Below, piece after piece: positions 31,965 through 40,452 of a DNA stretch of 50,740 bases (position 1 is its first letter; every line of letters begins with the position of its first letter). The translations under genes were made by a program, and so were the position numbers. Under the pieces are notes generated by a model. The model was given only the letters and a program-made list of their open reading frames with translations. It was not told the DNA's origin and did no database searches. Source of the DNA: Candidatus Levilactobacillus faecigallinarum (GTDB lineage Bacteria; Bacillota; Bacilli; Lactobacillales; Lactobacillaceae); contig DXGJ01000004.1 of assembly GCA_019113985.1 (NCBI GenBank), positions 1 to 50,740 of the forward strand. Reading direction: 5' to 3'.

Positions 31965-32017
31965 GGCAAGACACTAGGGTCCACTAAGTTATATTAGGGT
32001 TCGGGGGTACGTTTAAA

Positions 32018-32071
32018 AAGTGGTAGAACATTTCGGTTAGTTAACCGGAAATTTGGCTTGCTTCGCCACTT
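32018..32071 (+). repeat. Nested inverted repeat before the branched element
   Basis: AAGTGG (32018-32023) pairs with CCACTT (32066-32071). Inside it ATTTC-GGTTA (32030-32039) pairs with TAACC-g-GAAAT (32042-32052). The shape, a distal stem enclosing an inner hairpin, resembles the other structured elements of the window, but the sequence blocks differ. Its function is unknown. Confidence 0.5.
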
Positions 32072-32137
32072 GTACAATTTGCGTCAAATCTGTGACTTTT
32101 AAGAAACCGAGAAAAGAATGGAAAGCAATTACACTAG

Positions 32138-32268
32138 CTGGAGGGGTGGTTCTGAGTGGTGAAATTTGTGTTAGTCGGGGTATTTTCCCGGCTTACACAA
32201 AGGTCGAGCTTAAAGACAAGTGGGTTACTTGGCTTTAAGTCGTGCCCACCACGGACACGGCCCGCCAG
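32138..32268 (+). repeat. Branched structured element, copy 1
   Basis: An outer stem CTGG-a-GGG/CCC-g-CCAG (32138-32145 with 32261-32268) encloses a second stem GTGGTG/CACCAC (32156-32161 with 32247-32252). That stem encloses two hairpins: 32165-32201 (TTTGTGT/ACACAAA plus CGGG/CCCG) and 32209-32239 (CTTAAAG/CTTTAAG, mismatch, CAAGT/ACTTG). Single-stranded blocks GGTCGAG and TCGTGCC join them. The same layout with different stem sequences recurs at 50050-50184, which argues for a selected fold. It lies in the gap before the phosphoglycerate mutase gene. I know no named family that fits. Confidence 0.65.
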
Positions 32269-32398
32269 AAGTGCTCCGGAAGCGGCAGGCTACGCCAGCG
32301 AATTTTTATCGTGAAAGACTAAACTTGATTGTTTAGCATCGAGGTTGAGCTATGGTATGATAGGCCATATAGGCATAAGTGAAAGGGGCGCATGACTG

Positions 32399-33070
32399 AT
32401 GGCAACGTTGGTGATTTTACGACATGGAGAGAGTGTCGCGAACCGCGATAACATTTTTACGGGGTGGAGTGACGTGCCGCTGACCCCTAAGGGCCGAGAA
32501 CAGGCCTTAGCTGCGGGCAAGCTGGTTGCCCAGACAGGCGTGCAATTTGGCGCGCTGCACACGTCGATGCTACAACGGGCAATCGTCACGGCGAACATCG
32601 TCTTAGAGGCCATCGACCAGCTGGCCATCCCAGAATACAAGTCCTGGCGCTTAAACGAACGGCATTATGGCGCGTTGCGGGGACATAACAAGGCCCAAGT
32701 CCGCGATGAAGTCGGGGCCGAACAGGTCAAAATCTGGCGGCGGAGCTTTGATGTGGTGCCGCCATTATTGGACCACGTGGACCAGGACCGGCGTTACGAT
32801 CGCTTCAGTCCCCACCTAGAACCCACGGGGGAAAGTTTGGAGATGGCTTATCACCGGTTGCTGCCGTACTGGATCGACACGATTGCGCCCCGTTTGTTAG
32901 ACGGCCAGAACCAACTGGTGGTGGCGCACGGCAGTACGTTGCGGGCGTTGATTAAGTATTTAGACCGGGTGCCAGATGCTGATATTAGCAAGGTCGAAGT
33001 CGCCAATGGCGAGCCGATTCAGTACGATTTCGACGACCAATTGCACATTCTGCGGAAGACCGTTTTATAG
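32399..33070 (+). CDS. gpmA: 2,3-bisphosphoglycerate-dependent phosphoglycerate mutase
   Basis: This 223-residue protein starts at ATG 32399, about ten bases after GAAAGGGG. The active-site motif [20 protein letters not shown] (catalytic His near residue 9) is followed by [26 protein letters not shown] (acid Glu) and [12 protein letters not shown] (second His). It interconverts 3- and 2-phosphoglycerate in glycolysis. The length is slightly below the usual 228-230. Several gpmA-like copies are common in lactobacilli; this may be one of them. Confidence 0.92.
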   Translation: MATLVILRHGESVANRDNIFTGWSDVPLTPKGREQALAAGKLVAQTGVQFGALHTSMLQRAIVTANIVLEAIDQLAIPEYKSWRLNERHYGALRGHNKAQVRDEVGAEQVKIWRRSFDVVPPLLDHVDQDRRYDRFSPHLEPTGESLEMAYHRLLPYWIDTIAPRLLDGQNQLVVAHGSTLRALIKYLDRVPDADISKVEVANGEPIQYDFDDQLHILRKTVL

Positions 33071-33089
33071 TAAGTTTTATAATAACCTT

Positions 33090-33139
33090 AAGTTGGGCCA
33101 AACAATCGGGATAAATGATTGTTTTTGCCCGACTTTTTT
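33090..33139 (+). terminator. Terminator of gpmA
   Basis: AAGTTGGGC with inner AAACAATC pairs with GATTGTTT and GCCCGACTT, then TTTTTT follows. The promoter of the next gene (TTGTTT 33119-33124, TATAAT 33141-33146) overlaps its 3' side. Confidence 0.86.
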
Positions 33140-33189
33140 GTATAATCTGAAAGTATAGAGTAGGTTGTTTCAGATGGGGGAAAGACAAA

Positions 33190-34419
33190 TTGAATAAACG
33201 AAATCTAGGACACTGGTTCGTGTTATTGGCGGTCATCTTGGGGATTGGTGGCGTGGTCTTTGGCATGCATGTGATGGATGCTAACGACAAACAACAGGTC
33301 ACCGCGACGAACCGCCAACACGCGAAAAAGACGCGGAAGGCCATTTCTCAGGACGCAATCCAGAGTCGTGAGGAACGAGCGCACCAAGTCACGGCGTTCG
33401 ACCGCAAACAATTGGGGAAGCGAACGCCGCAACTGACGGCACAAATCAATCAGGAGCTTAAGGCCAAACGGTTCGTGGGCACGGCGCTGGTGGTGAAGAA
33501 CGACCGGGTAGTTTACCAACGGGCGTTTGGCTATGCCAACCGGGCCAAGAACAGGAAGAATACGGTTAAGTCGCAATATCTGATCAACTCGATTCAAAAA
33601 TCGTTGACCGGGCAACTGGTTATGCGGGCCGCTCAAGCCGGCCAATTACAGTTGACCGACCGGCTCAGTCAATACTATCCCAACATCAAGGGGGCTAACC
33701 AAGTCACGATTCGCCAGATGCTAGACATGACGGCGGGGCTGACTGGTGAGATGGCACCGGCCACGACCTTGACGGAGAACCAGGCCTATCAGTATGCCGA
33801 ACAGGATGCGAAAATCGTTCCCGATAAGATTGGTCAGTTCGACTATCAACCCATCAGTTTTGTGTTGTTAGCGGGCATCCTGCATCAGGTCACCCACCGG
33901 TCGTATTATGAGCTGTTTTACCAGCAATTGGTTACACCACTGGATTTAAACCACACCAGCTTCGCCCAATTGCGGAAGAAGACCAAGGGGATGACCGTGG
34001 GGTATGGTGGGACGCAACCGAAGCTGTATGATGAACCGCACTTACCGTCAAACACGGACATGGCAGCTCAGATTGCGACCGGGAATGCGACCATGAGCGC
34101 GGGCGACTTATTTCGGGCTGAACGGGCCGTGATCCAGGGAAGTCTCCTGAGCACGCCCACGGGGGCCCAGGTTCTCCACCAGGCGGATAAGGATCTCCAT
34201 TACACGGGTGGGTTGTACCACCTGAACAACGTGGGCTACTACGGCCACGGAATGGGGGATTACTATGAGAGTACCTTCGTACTCAGCCGCAACGGCAGAA
34301 CCGGCGTGGTGTTCCTCTCGAATAACTTCAAGAAAAAGACCATGTGGCCGAAGTGGTCCACGGAGGAGTTGGCGATGAACCTTTTCCAACAACTCCGGGC
34401 GACCAAGAAGCTGAAATAG
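33190..34419 (+). CDS. Membrane-anchored serine hydrolase of the beta-lactamase/PBP-like family
   Basis: This 409-residue protein starts at TTG 33190 behind GGGGGAAAG. An N-terminal membrane anchor (about residues 9-28) is followed by a basic linker and a class C beta-lactamase-like domain from about residue 85. The SxxK motif is SIQK in LINSIQKSLTG, and the third motif is HGMG in YYGHGMGDYY. The second motif reads YQP where YxN is usual. Such proteins in lactobacilli are probably D-Ala-D-Ala-type peptidases or esterases acting at the wall, not drug-resistance enzymes. It is a single-gene unit. Confidence 0.85.
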   Translation: MNKRNLGHWFVLLAVILGIGGVVFGMHVMDANDKQQVTATNRQHAKKTRKAISQDAIQSREERAHQVTAFDRKQLGKRTPQLTAQINQELKAKRFVGTALVVKNDRVVYQRAFGYANRAKNRKNTVKSQYLINSIQKSLTGQLVMRAAQAGQLQLTDRLSQYYPNIKGANQVTIRQMLDMTAGLTGEMAPATTLTENQAYQYAEQDAKIVPDKIGQFDYQPISFVLLAGILHQVTHRSYYELFYQQLVTPLDLNHTSFAQLRKKTKGMTVGYGGTQPKLYDEPHLPSNTDMAAQIATGNATMSAGDLFRAERAVIQGSLLSTPTGAQVLHQADKDLHYTGGLYHLNNVGYYGHGMGDYYESTFVLSRNGRTGVVFLSNNFKKKTMWPKWSTEELAMNLFQQLRATKKLK

Positions 34420-34439
34420 AGCTATCGAATAAATCAAAA

Positions 34440-34471
34440 ACACCGCTGCGATTAAATCGCGGCGGTGTTTT
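34440..34471. terminator. Bidirectional terminator between the serine hydrolase gene and pepC
   Basis: ACACCGC-t-GCGAT pairs with ATCGC-g-GCGGTGT over four bases, with A and T runs on both sides. The two flanking genes converge here. Confidence 0.88.
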
Positions 34472-34488
34472 CGTGTCGAAGTTTAACT

Positions 34489-35823
34489 TTAAGCTAAGGC
34501 GCCCATTGGATCCCAAGGGGCCAGAACAGTTGGTTCTTCGGTTTCTTGAACCTGACGTAAGTCGTCAGGCAGGAACTGCTTGTTGACAACCACTTGGTAG
34601 CAGTACTTGTCCATCCAAGCGTCACTCATTACGAAGTAGCCCTTAGTACCGACCTTTTCACCCCAGGAGTTTTCAACCTTCCACTTGGTTGGTTGACCAT
34701 CGACCAGGTCGACCCAGGTCAAGACCATGGCGTGCGTCATCATGCTTTCACCGTAGTCCAGCTTTTCGGCCTTGGTCATACCAAAGTCGATACCGAAGAG
34801 GTCATCGGTGTGGTAGTAGTTGGTGTCCATGATGCCCTTTTGCCGTTCGGATTCTTGACCAACGTCACAACCGAACCAGACGGATTGGCCAGCTTGCAGT
34901 TGCTTGATGGCCAGCTTCTTGAAGTCGTCCATGGTGACGTTCAAGTGCTTAACGGATCGGCCGCCAACCACGTTGCCTAACATCTCAACGGTGTAGGTGT
35001 GGTTGTAAGGCTTGTCGGCGGTTGGGGCGTTGATGATGGAGACGTAGTCGGATAAGTCCCAACCAACGTACTTGTCGAAGAAGGTCTTTGGCGTCAGGCC
35101 CTTGTCGATGTGGTAGTTCTTATCGTCGTCCCGGTATTCGAAGTCGAATTCGGAAACGGGTTCGCCCAAGGAGAAGGCTAATAACCGGTAATCCTCTTGC
35201 AACATCTTGTCCTTGGCAGCGGCGATATCGTCTTGGCTAGCGCCATCGGCAACTAACTTCCGTAAGACCACGGCGTCTTTGCGTAACTTCAGGTTTAAGT
35301 GCTTGTTGAGCTCACTGGACTTGGAACTGTTGTAGGTTTCTGGCATCACCGACTTTGGCACGATTCCGTACTTTTCGATGATGGCACATAACATGTCCCA
35401 TTGCCCGCCGTCTTGTTGTGGGGTGGCCATTAAGAAGGCGACCTTACGGCTAGACGTTGGTTGGTCGGCCGTTGCTAAGACGTTTTCGTAGAAGTAGTTG
35501 GTCTTTTCGAACTTGTCCCAGAAGTTGGTGTAGTTTTGGGATAATTCGAAGTCGCTCAACTTGAAGAGGTCGGCTAAATGATGACGCATGGTGTTTAATG
35601 CGGCAAACATCCAGCAACGACCGCTTTGCTTTTGGTTCGCAACTTTACCGGTGTCCAGTTCAACGGAGAAGACTGGGCTCATGTCGGCCTCGGCTGCGTA
35701 GTCGGCTGCGGTGGCTAAAATCCCTTGGTGACTAACGGCCCGTTCCAAAACTTTTGCGCTTGGGTCGGTCGTCAGTGCTTTTTGGTACGAAGCGGTTTGA
35801 TCCGCCGTAATTTCTTTACTCAC
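34489..35823 (-). CDS. pepC: Aminopeptidase C (C1B cysteine peptidase)
   Basis: I chose GTG 35823 behind AGGAGAGTGAC, giving MSKEITADQTASYQ and 444 residues, the usual PepC length; the longer frame adds 16 implausible residues. The catalytic Cys lies in QSGRCWMFAAL, the His in MMTHAMVLTW and the Asn in VENSWGEKVG. PepC is a cytosolic hexameric bleomycin-hydrolase-like peptidase that removes N-terminal residues from peptides taken up from milk or plant protein. A TACAAT -10 box on the minus strand lies just before the start. Confidence 0.95.
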   Translation of the reverse strand: MSKEITADQTASYQKALTTDPSAKVLERAVSHQGILATAADYAAEADMSPVFSVELDTGKVANQKQSGRCWMFAALNTMRHHLADLFKLSDFELSQNYTNFWDKFEKTNYFYENVLATADQPTSSRKVAFLMATPQQDGGQWDMLCAIIEKYGIVPKSVMPETYNSSKSSELNKHLNLKLRKDAVVLRKLVADGASQDDIAAAKDKMLQEDYRLLAFSLGEPVSEFDFEYRDDDKNYHIDKGLTPKTFFDKYVGWDLSDYVSIINAPTADKPYNHTYTVEMLGNVVGGRSVKHLNVTMDDFKKLAIKQLQAGQSVWFGCDVGQESERQKGIMDTNYYHTDDLFGIDFGMTKAEKLDYGESMMTHAMVLTWVDLVDGQPTKWKVENSWGEKVGTKGYFVMSDAWMDKYCYQVVVNKQFLPDDLRQVQETEEPTVLAPWDPMGALA

Positions 35824-36177
35824 AATCGTCACTCTCCTAACTATTCTCTCATTGTACGCCAATCTTCTCATTTTTTGAATGGGTGGGGTGAAAGTGGTGA
35901 AAATAAGGGGCTGATTTTGGCGAAACTCCTGGCTGAATTGGGTCGGTGGTGGGTATTAACTAACTTGTTCATCAATCTCTCATTAAAAAGCGGCTCACGA
36001 GGTCCTAACGCGTGGCCCGTATGGTGGGAGAGGGAACATTGAATTGAAAACGCTTCAACCTTTTTCAATCGAATTAGTCATCTATGAATTATCTAAGCTG
36101 TATGCTAAACTAACCAACGGTTTACTGAAAATCAAGGCAACTGTTTTCAAAATAGATTAAGGAGGAACCCAAGCGCT
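35824..36177. promoter_or_regulatory. Divergent promoter region with cre-like site
   Basis: TTGAAAACGCTTCAA at 36044-36058 is a nearly palindromic cre-like site, matching 13 of 14 consensus positions. TAAACT at 36106-36111 is a likely -10 box for the rightward membrane gene. A minus-strand TACAAT near 35852 serves pepC. Nothing else was recognised in this stretch. Confidence 0.5.
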
Positions 36178-37089
36178 ATGTCGATAAGTTACCCCGAGAG
36201 GCGCCGCTACCTGATTGGCTTTGCCTTTGTGCTACTAATGGTAGCCAGCGCCACGCTCTTACATGATTCTGAAATTATTCTCCCCGAGATTGGGGCGCTG
36301 ACTGCCGGGACCTGGATCTACCAGACCGACGGGTGGATCCAACAACCGCTAAAGATTTTTCTGGCCCCCTCGGGGACGGCCATCATTGGGTTTCTGATCA
36401 ACCAACTGCCCATCGTCTACCCGGAAAAGGTTCTGTTAGGTCTTCTGTTAATGCTGGTCTTGTTGTGGCAGTTGCGTTCCAACCTGGCACCGGCCTTTGC
36501 GACGGGGCTTCTACCCATCATCATTAACGCGACGCACTGGTCCTTCATCGTTGCCATCTTAATTTTTACGTTACTCCTAATGCTGGGGGTCTTTAGCCAG
36601 CGGCAATACCGTAGTGCTCAACCCAGCGAACCGATTCGCTACCGCCACATGGCAATCTTTACCATACTGGTCGTCGTCTGGGTCGGTGCCGTGTGGCTAG
36701 CCGGCAAGCCACAAATGGCGGGAATCCCACCAGTGATGGTGGTGTTCTTTGAGGTCTTGCAGAATCCCAGCTACAGCCTGAAGATGGCGAGCAAGCACCT
36801 GGTAGCCTTGACTGGAGCGGCGTCAATCGGAGTCTTGGTCCATTTGGCACTTGCGTCGGTCCTCTTGGCAACCCTGGTGGCATTACCCCTGGTCTTTGGC
36901 CTGCTCCAACTTCTCAAGTTAAAACTCCCGGCCGCCTACGCCTTTCCTTTGTTGGCACTGGTGTTGCCGAACGAAATGTTCCATATGCTCCCGTTGACGG
37001 CTTTTCTGGCCGCCAGCTTCTTTTTGGGCGTGCTAGTGGTGTTGAAGCATCGCACTTGGCGCCCTGCGGAACAGGAAGAATTCGATTAA
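36178..37089 (+). CDS. Polytopic membrane protein of unknown function
   Basis: This 303-residue protein starts at ATG 36178 behind AAGGAGG. It has about eight predicted membrane segments. The N-terminal part, DSEIILPEIGALTAGTWIY followed by FLAPSGTAIIGFLIN, recalls the HPP-type membrane family, but I am not certain. The C terminus is short and charged. A cre-like site lies before it, so carbon-source control is possible. It is a single-gene unit ending at a strong terminator. Confidence 0.75.
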   Translation: MSISYPERRRYLIGFAFVLLMVASATLLHDSEIILPEIGALTAGTWIYQTDGWIQQPLKIFLAPSGTAIIGFLINQLPIVYPEKVLLGLLLMLVLLWQLRSNLAPAFATGLLPIIINATHWSFIVAILIFTLLLMLGVFSQRQYRSAQPSEPIRYRHMAIFTILVVVWVGAVWLAGKPQMAGIPPVMVVFFEVLQNPSYSLKMASKHLVALTGAASIGVLVHLALASVLLATLVALPLVFGLLQLLKLKLPAAYAFPLLALVLPNEMFHMLPLTAFLAASFFLGVLVVLKHRTWRPAEQEEFD

Positions 37090-37093
37090 GCTG

Positions 37094-37128
37094 ATAACGT
37101 CTGCTCATGTGGCAGACGTTATTTTTTT
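37094..37128 (+). terminator. Terminator of the polytopic membrane protein gene
   Basis: ATAACGTCTG pairs with CAGACGTTAT over a nine-base loop, and seven T residues follow. Confidence 0.9.
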
Positions 37129-37130
37129 AC

Positions 37131-37155
37131 AAAAAAGACCGGCACCTAGCCGGTC
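37131..37155 (-). terminator. Terminator of the rpiA operon
   Basis: On the minus strand GACCGGC pairs with GCCGGTC and is followed by TTTTTT. It lies 18 bases after the rpiA stop. Confidence 0.85.
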
Positions 37156-37172
37156 CTGTCAAAATTCTAAAA

Positions 37173-37859
37173 TTAGTCGCGGGCGTTCAAGACTTCTGGT
37201 CCGTCTTGGCGACCGACGATCACCGTGTTGACCGTGTCGAGGAACAGACCGTGTTCCACGACGCCCACGATGCCGTTTAAGGTGTTGGCTAAGTCGTGGG
37301 GATGGTCGATGCGGCCCAGGTGCAGGTCGATGATGTAGTTCTTAGAGTCGGTCAGAACGTGTTCACCGGCGTCCGTCATCCGGAAGGCGGGGTGTAGCCC
37401 CATCTTGTCCAGTTTTTCTAAGACGTGGGTGGAGCCGAAGGGAATCACTTCCAATGGCAGGGGGAACTTGCCCAGGTGATGGACCATCTTACTTTCGTCC
37501 ACGATCCACATGTTCTTGCGGGAGTTGATGGCAACGATCTTTTCCCAGAGGTGTGCGGCGCCACCCCCCTTGATACCTTGGAAGTTGTCGTCGATTTCGT
37601 CGGCGCCGTCGATGGTCAGGTCGAGGTGGTCAACGTCGTCCAGTTGCTTGATGGTGATGCCCAGGGATTCGGCCTGCTTGGCAGAGCGGTCGGACGTGGC
37701 GACCCCCACGATGCTAAGACCTTCCTTGGCGACGCGTTCGCCAAGGGCGTCGATCATGTAGCGAACGGTCGACCCCGTTCCGATTCCCAAAATCATCCCA
37801 TCTTCAACGTACTTAACAGCTGCTTGCCCCACGAGGGCCTTTAATGCGTTTTGATCCAT
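37173..37859 (-). CDS. rpiA: Ribose-5-phosphate isomerase A
   Basis: This 228-residue protein starts at ATG 37859. It carries [13 protein letters not shown] (phosphate loop), [16 protein letters not shown] (catalytic Asp pair) and [12 protein letters not shown] (Lys and Glu). It interconverts ribose 5-phosphate and ribulose 5-phosphate in the pentose phosphate and phosphoketolase pathways. The length is standard. It follows the small acetyltransferase-like gene by seven bases, so the two form an operon. The terminator at 37131-37155 ends it. Confidence 0.95.
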   Translation of the reverse strand: MDQNALKALVGQAAVKYVEDGMILGIGTGSTVRYMIDALGERVAKEGLSIVGVATSDRSAKQAESLGITIKQLDDVDHLDLTIDGADEIDDNFQGIKGGGAAHLWEKIVAINSRKNMWIVDESKMVHHLGKFPLPLEVIPFGSTHVLEKLDKMGLHPAFRMTDAGEHVLTDSKNYIIDLHLGRIDHPHDLANTLNGIVGVVEHGLFLDTVNTVIVGRQDGPEVLNARD

Positions 37860-37866
37860 GGTTAAA

Positions 37867-38205
37867 TTACTCCTCTTCTGTATGATCGATGTTTAAAGCG
37901 ATGGGTTGCACGGCCGTTGTCCCGCTCACCGGTAGCTGGTGGGCTGCCAGGAGGTCGGGTTCCGGGTGCGCAACGAAGTAGCTCTTGGCGTACGGGTCCA
38001 ACAATTTGACCGTGACCTGCGCCGCGGTCGCCGCTTTAGTAAAACGTTTAAGCAGCTCCACGGCAAGGCCAACGGGCTGTCCCGGACGGACAAAAATTTG
38101 TTCCAGAACCCACTGGGTGTCGGTCAGCGTAAAGTAGTGCAGGCTGGCCATGAGCCGGTCGGCCTCAACAATTGCCAAGCGACCGGGTTCTTCGGTAATG
38201 GTCAT
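37867..38205 (-). CDS. Small GNAT-like protein (YidJ/COG2388 type)
   Basis: This 112-residue protein starts at ATG 38205 and is the first gene of the rpiA operon. The pattern [19 protein letters not shown], then [15 protein letters not shown], follows the short GNAT acetyltransferase family, in which a beta strand, an acetyl-CoA loop and CPF/DPY-x-K-x-YF-x-x-HPE occur. The canonical R/Q-x-x-G-x-G/A loop is weak here, so catalysis is uncertain. Confidence 0.68.
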   Translation of the reverse strand: MTITEEPGRLAIVEADRLMASLHYFTLTDTQWVLEQIFVRPGQPVGLAVELLKRFTKAATAAQVTVKLLDPYAKSYFVAHPEPDLLAAHQLPVSGTTAVQPIALNIDHTEEE

Positions 38206-38411
38206 GCTGAAAGACTCCCTTCGTTACCCATGACTACCCTTGATTTTGGTCTATCGCCGCACGCTTGTCAACTCCTTTTCATCCGGGCGGGGGGCGTTTT
38301 TGCTGGTAATCTAGCAGCGGGATGCTTATTCTAGTAAGAGACCCTATCAGGGATGTATAATTATAAACTGCGTGTTGATCACCAACTAATGAATGAGGGA
38401 GTGCTGCAAAG

Positions 38412-38954
38412 ATGAGCCAACGAGGATTTGAGATTGTTCGTAAGTATGCCGACAAAGGGGTGCACCTGCCCTACCGAACGACCCAGCAGTCGGCCGGTTA
38501 TGACTTCGAATGTGCCGAGGATTTTACCCTGCCATCCATCTGGCGCCACGACTTGTTACACGCTTTTAAACGCTTGCGCCACCGCGACCCGTTGACCACG
38601 GCCGAGCTGACGGCCGGTCAACACGACTTGAAGCCTTACCTGGTTCCCACGGGTATCAAGGCCTATATGCAACCGGACGAGGTCCTCATGCTGGCGAACC
38701 GCTCCAGTAACCCGTTGAAGCATAACCTGATTCTGCCTAACGGGGTCGGCGTGATTGATGCCGATTACTACAATAATGAAAAAAACGAGGGCGAAATATT
38801 TGTCCAATTAGTCAACGTAGGCCTCAGTGACGTGACCATCAAGAAGGGCCAACGCATCGCCCAGGGCATCTTCATGCCGTTCCGGTTAGCGGACGATGAG
38901 GTGGCCCCAGAACAGCAACGCAACGGGGGCTTCGGCTCGTCGGACCAACATTAA
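38412..38954 (+). CDS. dut: dUTP diphosphatase (trimeric dUTPase family)
   Basis: This 180-residue protein starts at ATG 38412. The five dUTPase motifs are visible: AGYDFE, NRSSNPLK, NGVGVIDADYYN, GQRIAQGIF and NGGFGSSD. It removes dUTP and supplies dUMP for dTMP synthesis. An insert of about 35 residues after motif 1 makes it longer than the typical 145-150; this insert is common in the chromosomal dUTPase of lactobacilli. TATAAT at 38356-38361 is the likely -10 box. It lies before radA, a usual neighbour in this family. Confidence 0.92.
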   Translation: MSQRGFEIVRKYADKGVHLPYRTTQQSAGYDFECAEDFTLPSIWRHDLLHAFKRLRHRDPLTTAELTAGQHDLKPYLVPTGIKAYMQPDEVLMLANRSSNPLKHNLILPNGVGVIDADYYNNEKNEGEIFVQLVNVGLSDVTIKKGQRIAQGIFMPFRLADDEVAPEQQRNGGFGSSDQH

Positions 38955-39048
38955 AACTTTACAAAGCCTTTAACGGGTTAGTGGGGGATGGCCCCACGAT
39001 TATGCTAGAATATAAGTAGAAAGAACTTTTGAGATGAGGGGGATGCAC

Positions 39049-40422
39049 GTGGCTAAGTCAAAGACGAATTATGTCTGTCAAAATTGTGATTACAGTTCAC
39101 CACGGTACCTTGGCCGGTGCCCCAATTGTGGCGAGTGGAACACCATGGTGGAAGAAGTCGTGGCACCGGAAGTTAAGCCGCAGTCCACACGGATGACGGC
39201 GAGCGGTGAGCGCTCACGTCCCCAACTCATGAATAATATCAAACAAACCACCGAGATTCGGGTCAAGACTCAGATGGAAGAACTCAACCGGGTCTTGGGT
39301 GGCGGTATCGTTCCCGGGTCCCTGATCTTGATTGGTGGGGATCCCGGCATCGGGAAATCGACCTTACTGCTCCAAGTCTCCGGTCAGCTGAGTGCGACCG
39401 GGGGCAAGGTCCTGTACGTGTCGGGGGAAGAAAGTGCCAGTCAAATCAAGATGCGCGCCGACCGCTTAGTGGTCAACAGCGACAACCTGTACCTGTACCC
39501 CGAGACCGACATGGCCAGCATTCGGGCCAACATCGAGGAGATGCATCCGGATTACGTCGTGATCGATTCCGTGCAAACCATGCAGGCACCGGGACTGGAC
39601 TCAGCAATCGGGTCGGTCTCTCAGATTCGGGAGGTCACCGGTGAGCTGATGCAGATTGCCAAGACCAATGGCATCACCATTTTCGTCGTGGGCCACGTGA
39701 CCAAGGGTGGTGCGATTGCCGGTCCCAAGATCCTGGAACACATGGTGGACACGGTGCTCTACTTCGAGGGCGATATGCACCACACCTACCGGATTCTGCG
39801 GTCGGTCAAGAACCGGTTCGGCTCGACCAACGAGTTGGGCATCTTCGAGATGAAGGAGGGCGGCCTGTACGAAGTCGCCAATCCGTCGGAGATTTTCCTG
39901 GAAGAGCGCTTGAAGGACGCGACCGGATCGGCCATCGTGGTCTCGATGGAAGGGACCCGACCGATTCTAGTGGAAATTCAGGCGCTGATTACGCCGTCGG
40001 TCTTCGGTAACGCCCAGCGCACGTCGTCGGGGCTGGACCGGAATCGGGTCTCTTTGCTGATGGCGGTGCTGGAGAAGCGGGCTAACTTGATGCTTCAGAA
40101 CCAGGACGCCTTTTTGAAGGCCGCCGGGGGGGTTAAGCTGGATGAACCCGCGATTGACTTGGCGATTGCCATGAGCATTGCGTCGAGCTATCGGGATACC
40201 GCCACGGCCCCCACGGATTGTTTCGTGGGTGAAGTTGGTTTGACTGGTGAGATTCGGCGGGTAAGTCGGATCGAGCAGCGGGTCGCCGAGGCCAAGAAGT
40301 TAGGCTTTCAGCGTATTTTTGTACCGAAAAACAATCTTCAGGGCTGGACGCCCCCCGAAGGCATCGCCGTGGTCGGGGTATCCACCTTACGTCAGACGTT
40401 GAAGTTAGCGCTCGGGGTCTAA
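39049..40422 (+). CDS. radA: DNA repair protein RadA
   Basis: I chose GTG 39049 behind GAGGGGG, giving [13 protein letters not shown] and 457 residues; the frame could also open at ATG 39034. An N-terminal zinc finger (CQNC...CPNCG) is followed by a RecA-like ATPase with Walker [16 protein letters not shown], the RadA motif KNRFG and a C-terminal Lon-protease-like domain. RadA is a DnaB-type helicase that promotes branch migration in recombination and natural transformation. It precedes the PIN/TRAM gene as in most Firmicutes. Confidence 0.96.
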   Translation: MAKSKTNYVCQNCDYSSPRYLGRCPNCGEWNTMVEEVVAPEVKPQSTRMTASGERSRPQLMNNIKQTTEIRVKTQMEELNRVLGGGIVPGSLILIGGDPGIGKSTLLLQVSGQLSATGGKVLYVSGEESASQIKMRADRLVVNSDNLYLYPETDMASIRANIEEMHPDYVVIDSVQTMQAPGLDSAIGSVSQIREVTGELMQIAKTNGITIFVVGHVTKGGAIAGPKILEHMVDTVLYFEGDMHHTYRILRSVKNRFGSTNELGIFEMKEGGLYEVANPSEIFLEERLKDATGSAIVVSMEGTRPILVEIQALITPSVFGNAQRTSSGLDRNRVSLLMAVLEKRANLMLQNQDAFLKAAGGVKLDEPAIDLAIAMSIASSYRDTATAPTDCFVGEVGLTGEIRRVSRIEQRVAEAKKLGFQRIFVPKNNLQGWTPPEGIAVVGVSTLRQTLKLALGV

Positions 40423-40452
40423 TCCCTGGGAGCCTTGAAGGGAGGTGAATTT

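Noticed and set aside
38335-38365. CCCTATCAGGGA before dut, recalling a tet operator half
   Set aside because: Only one half-site is present and no TetR-type gene is near.
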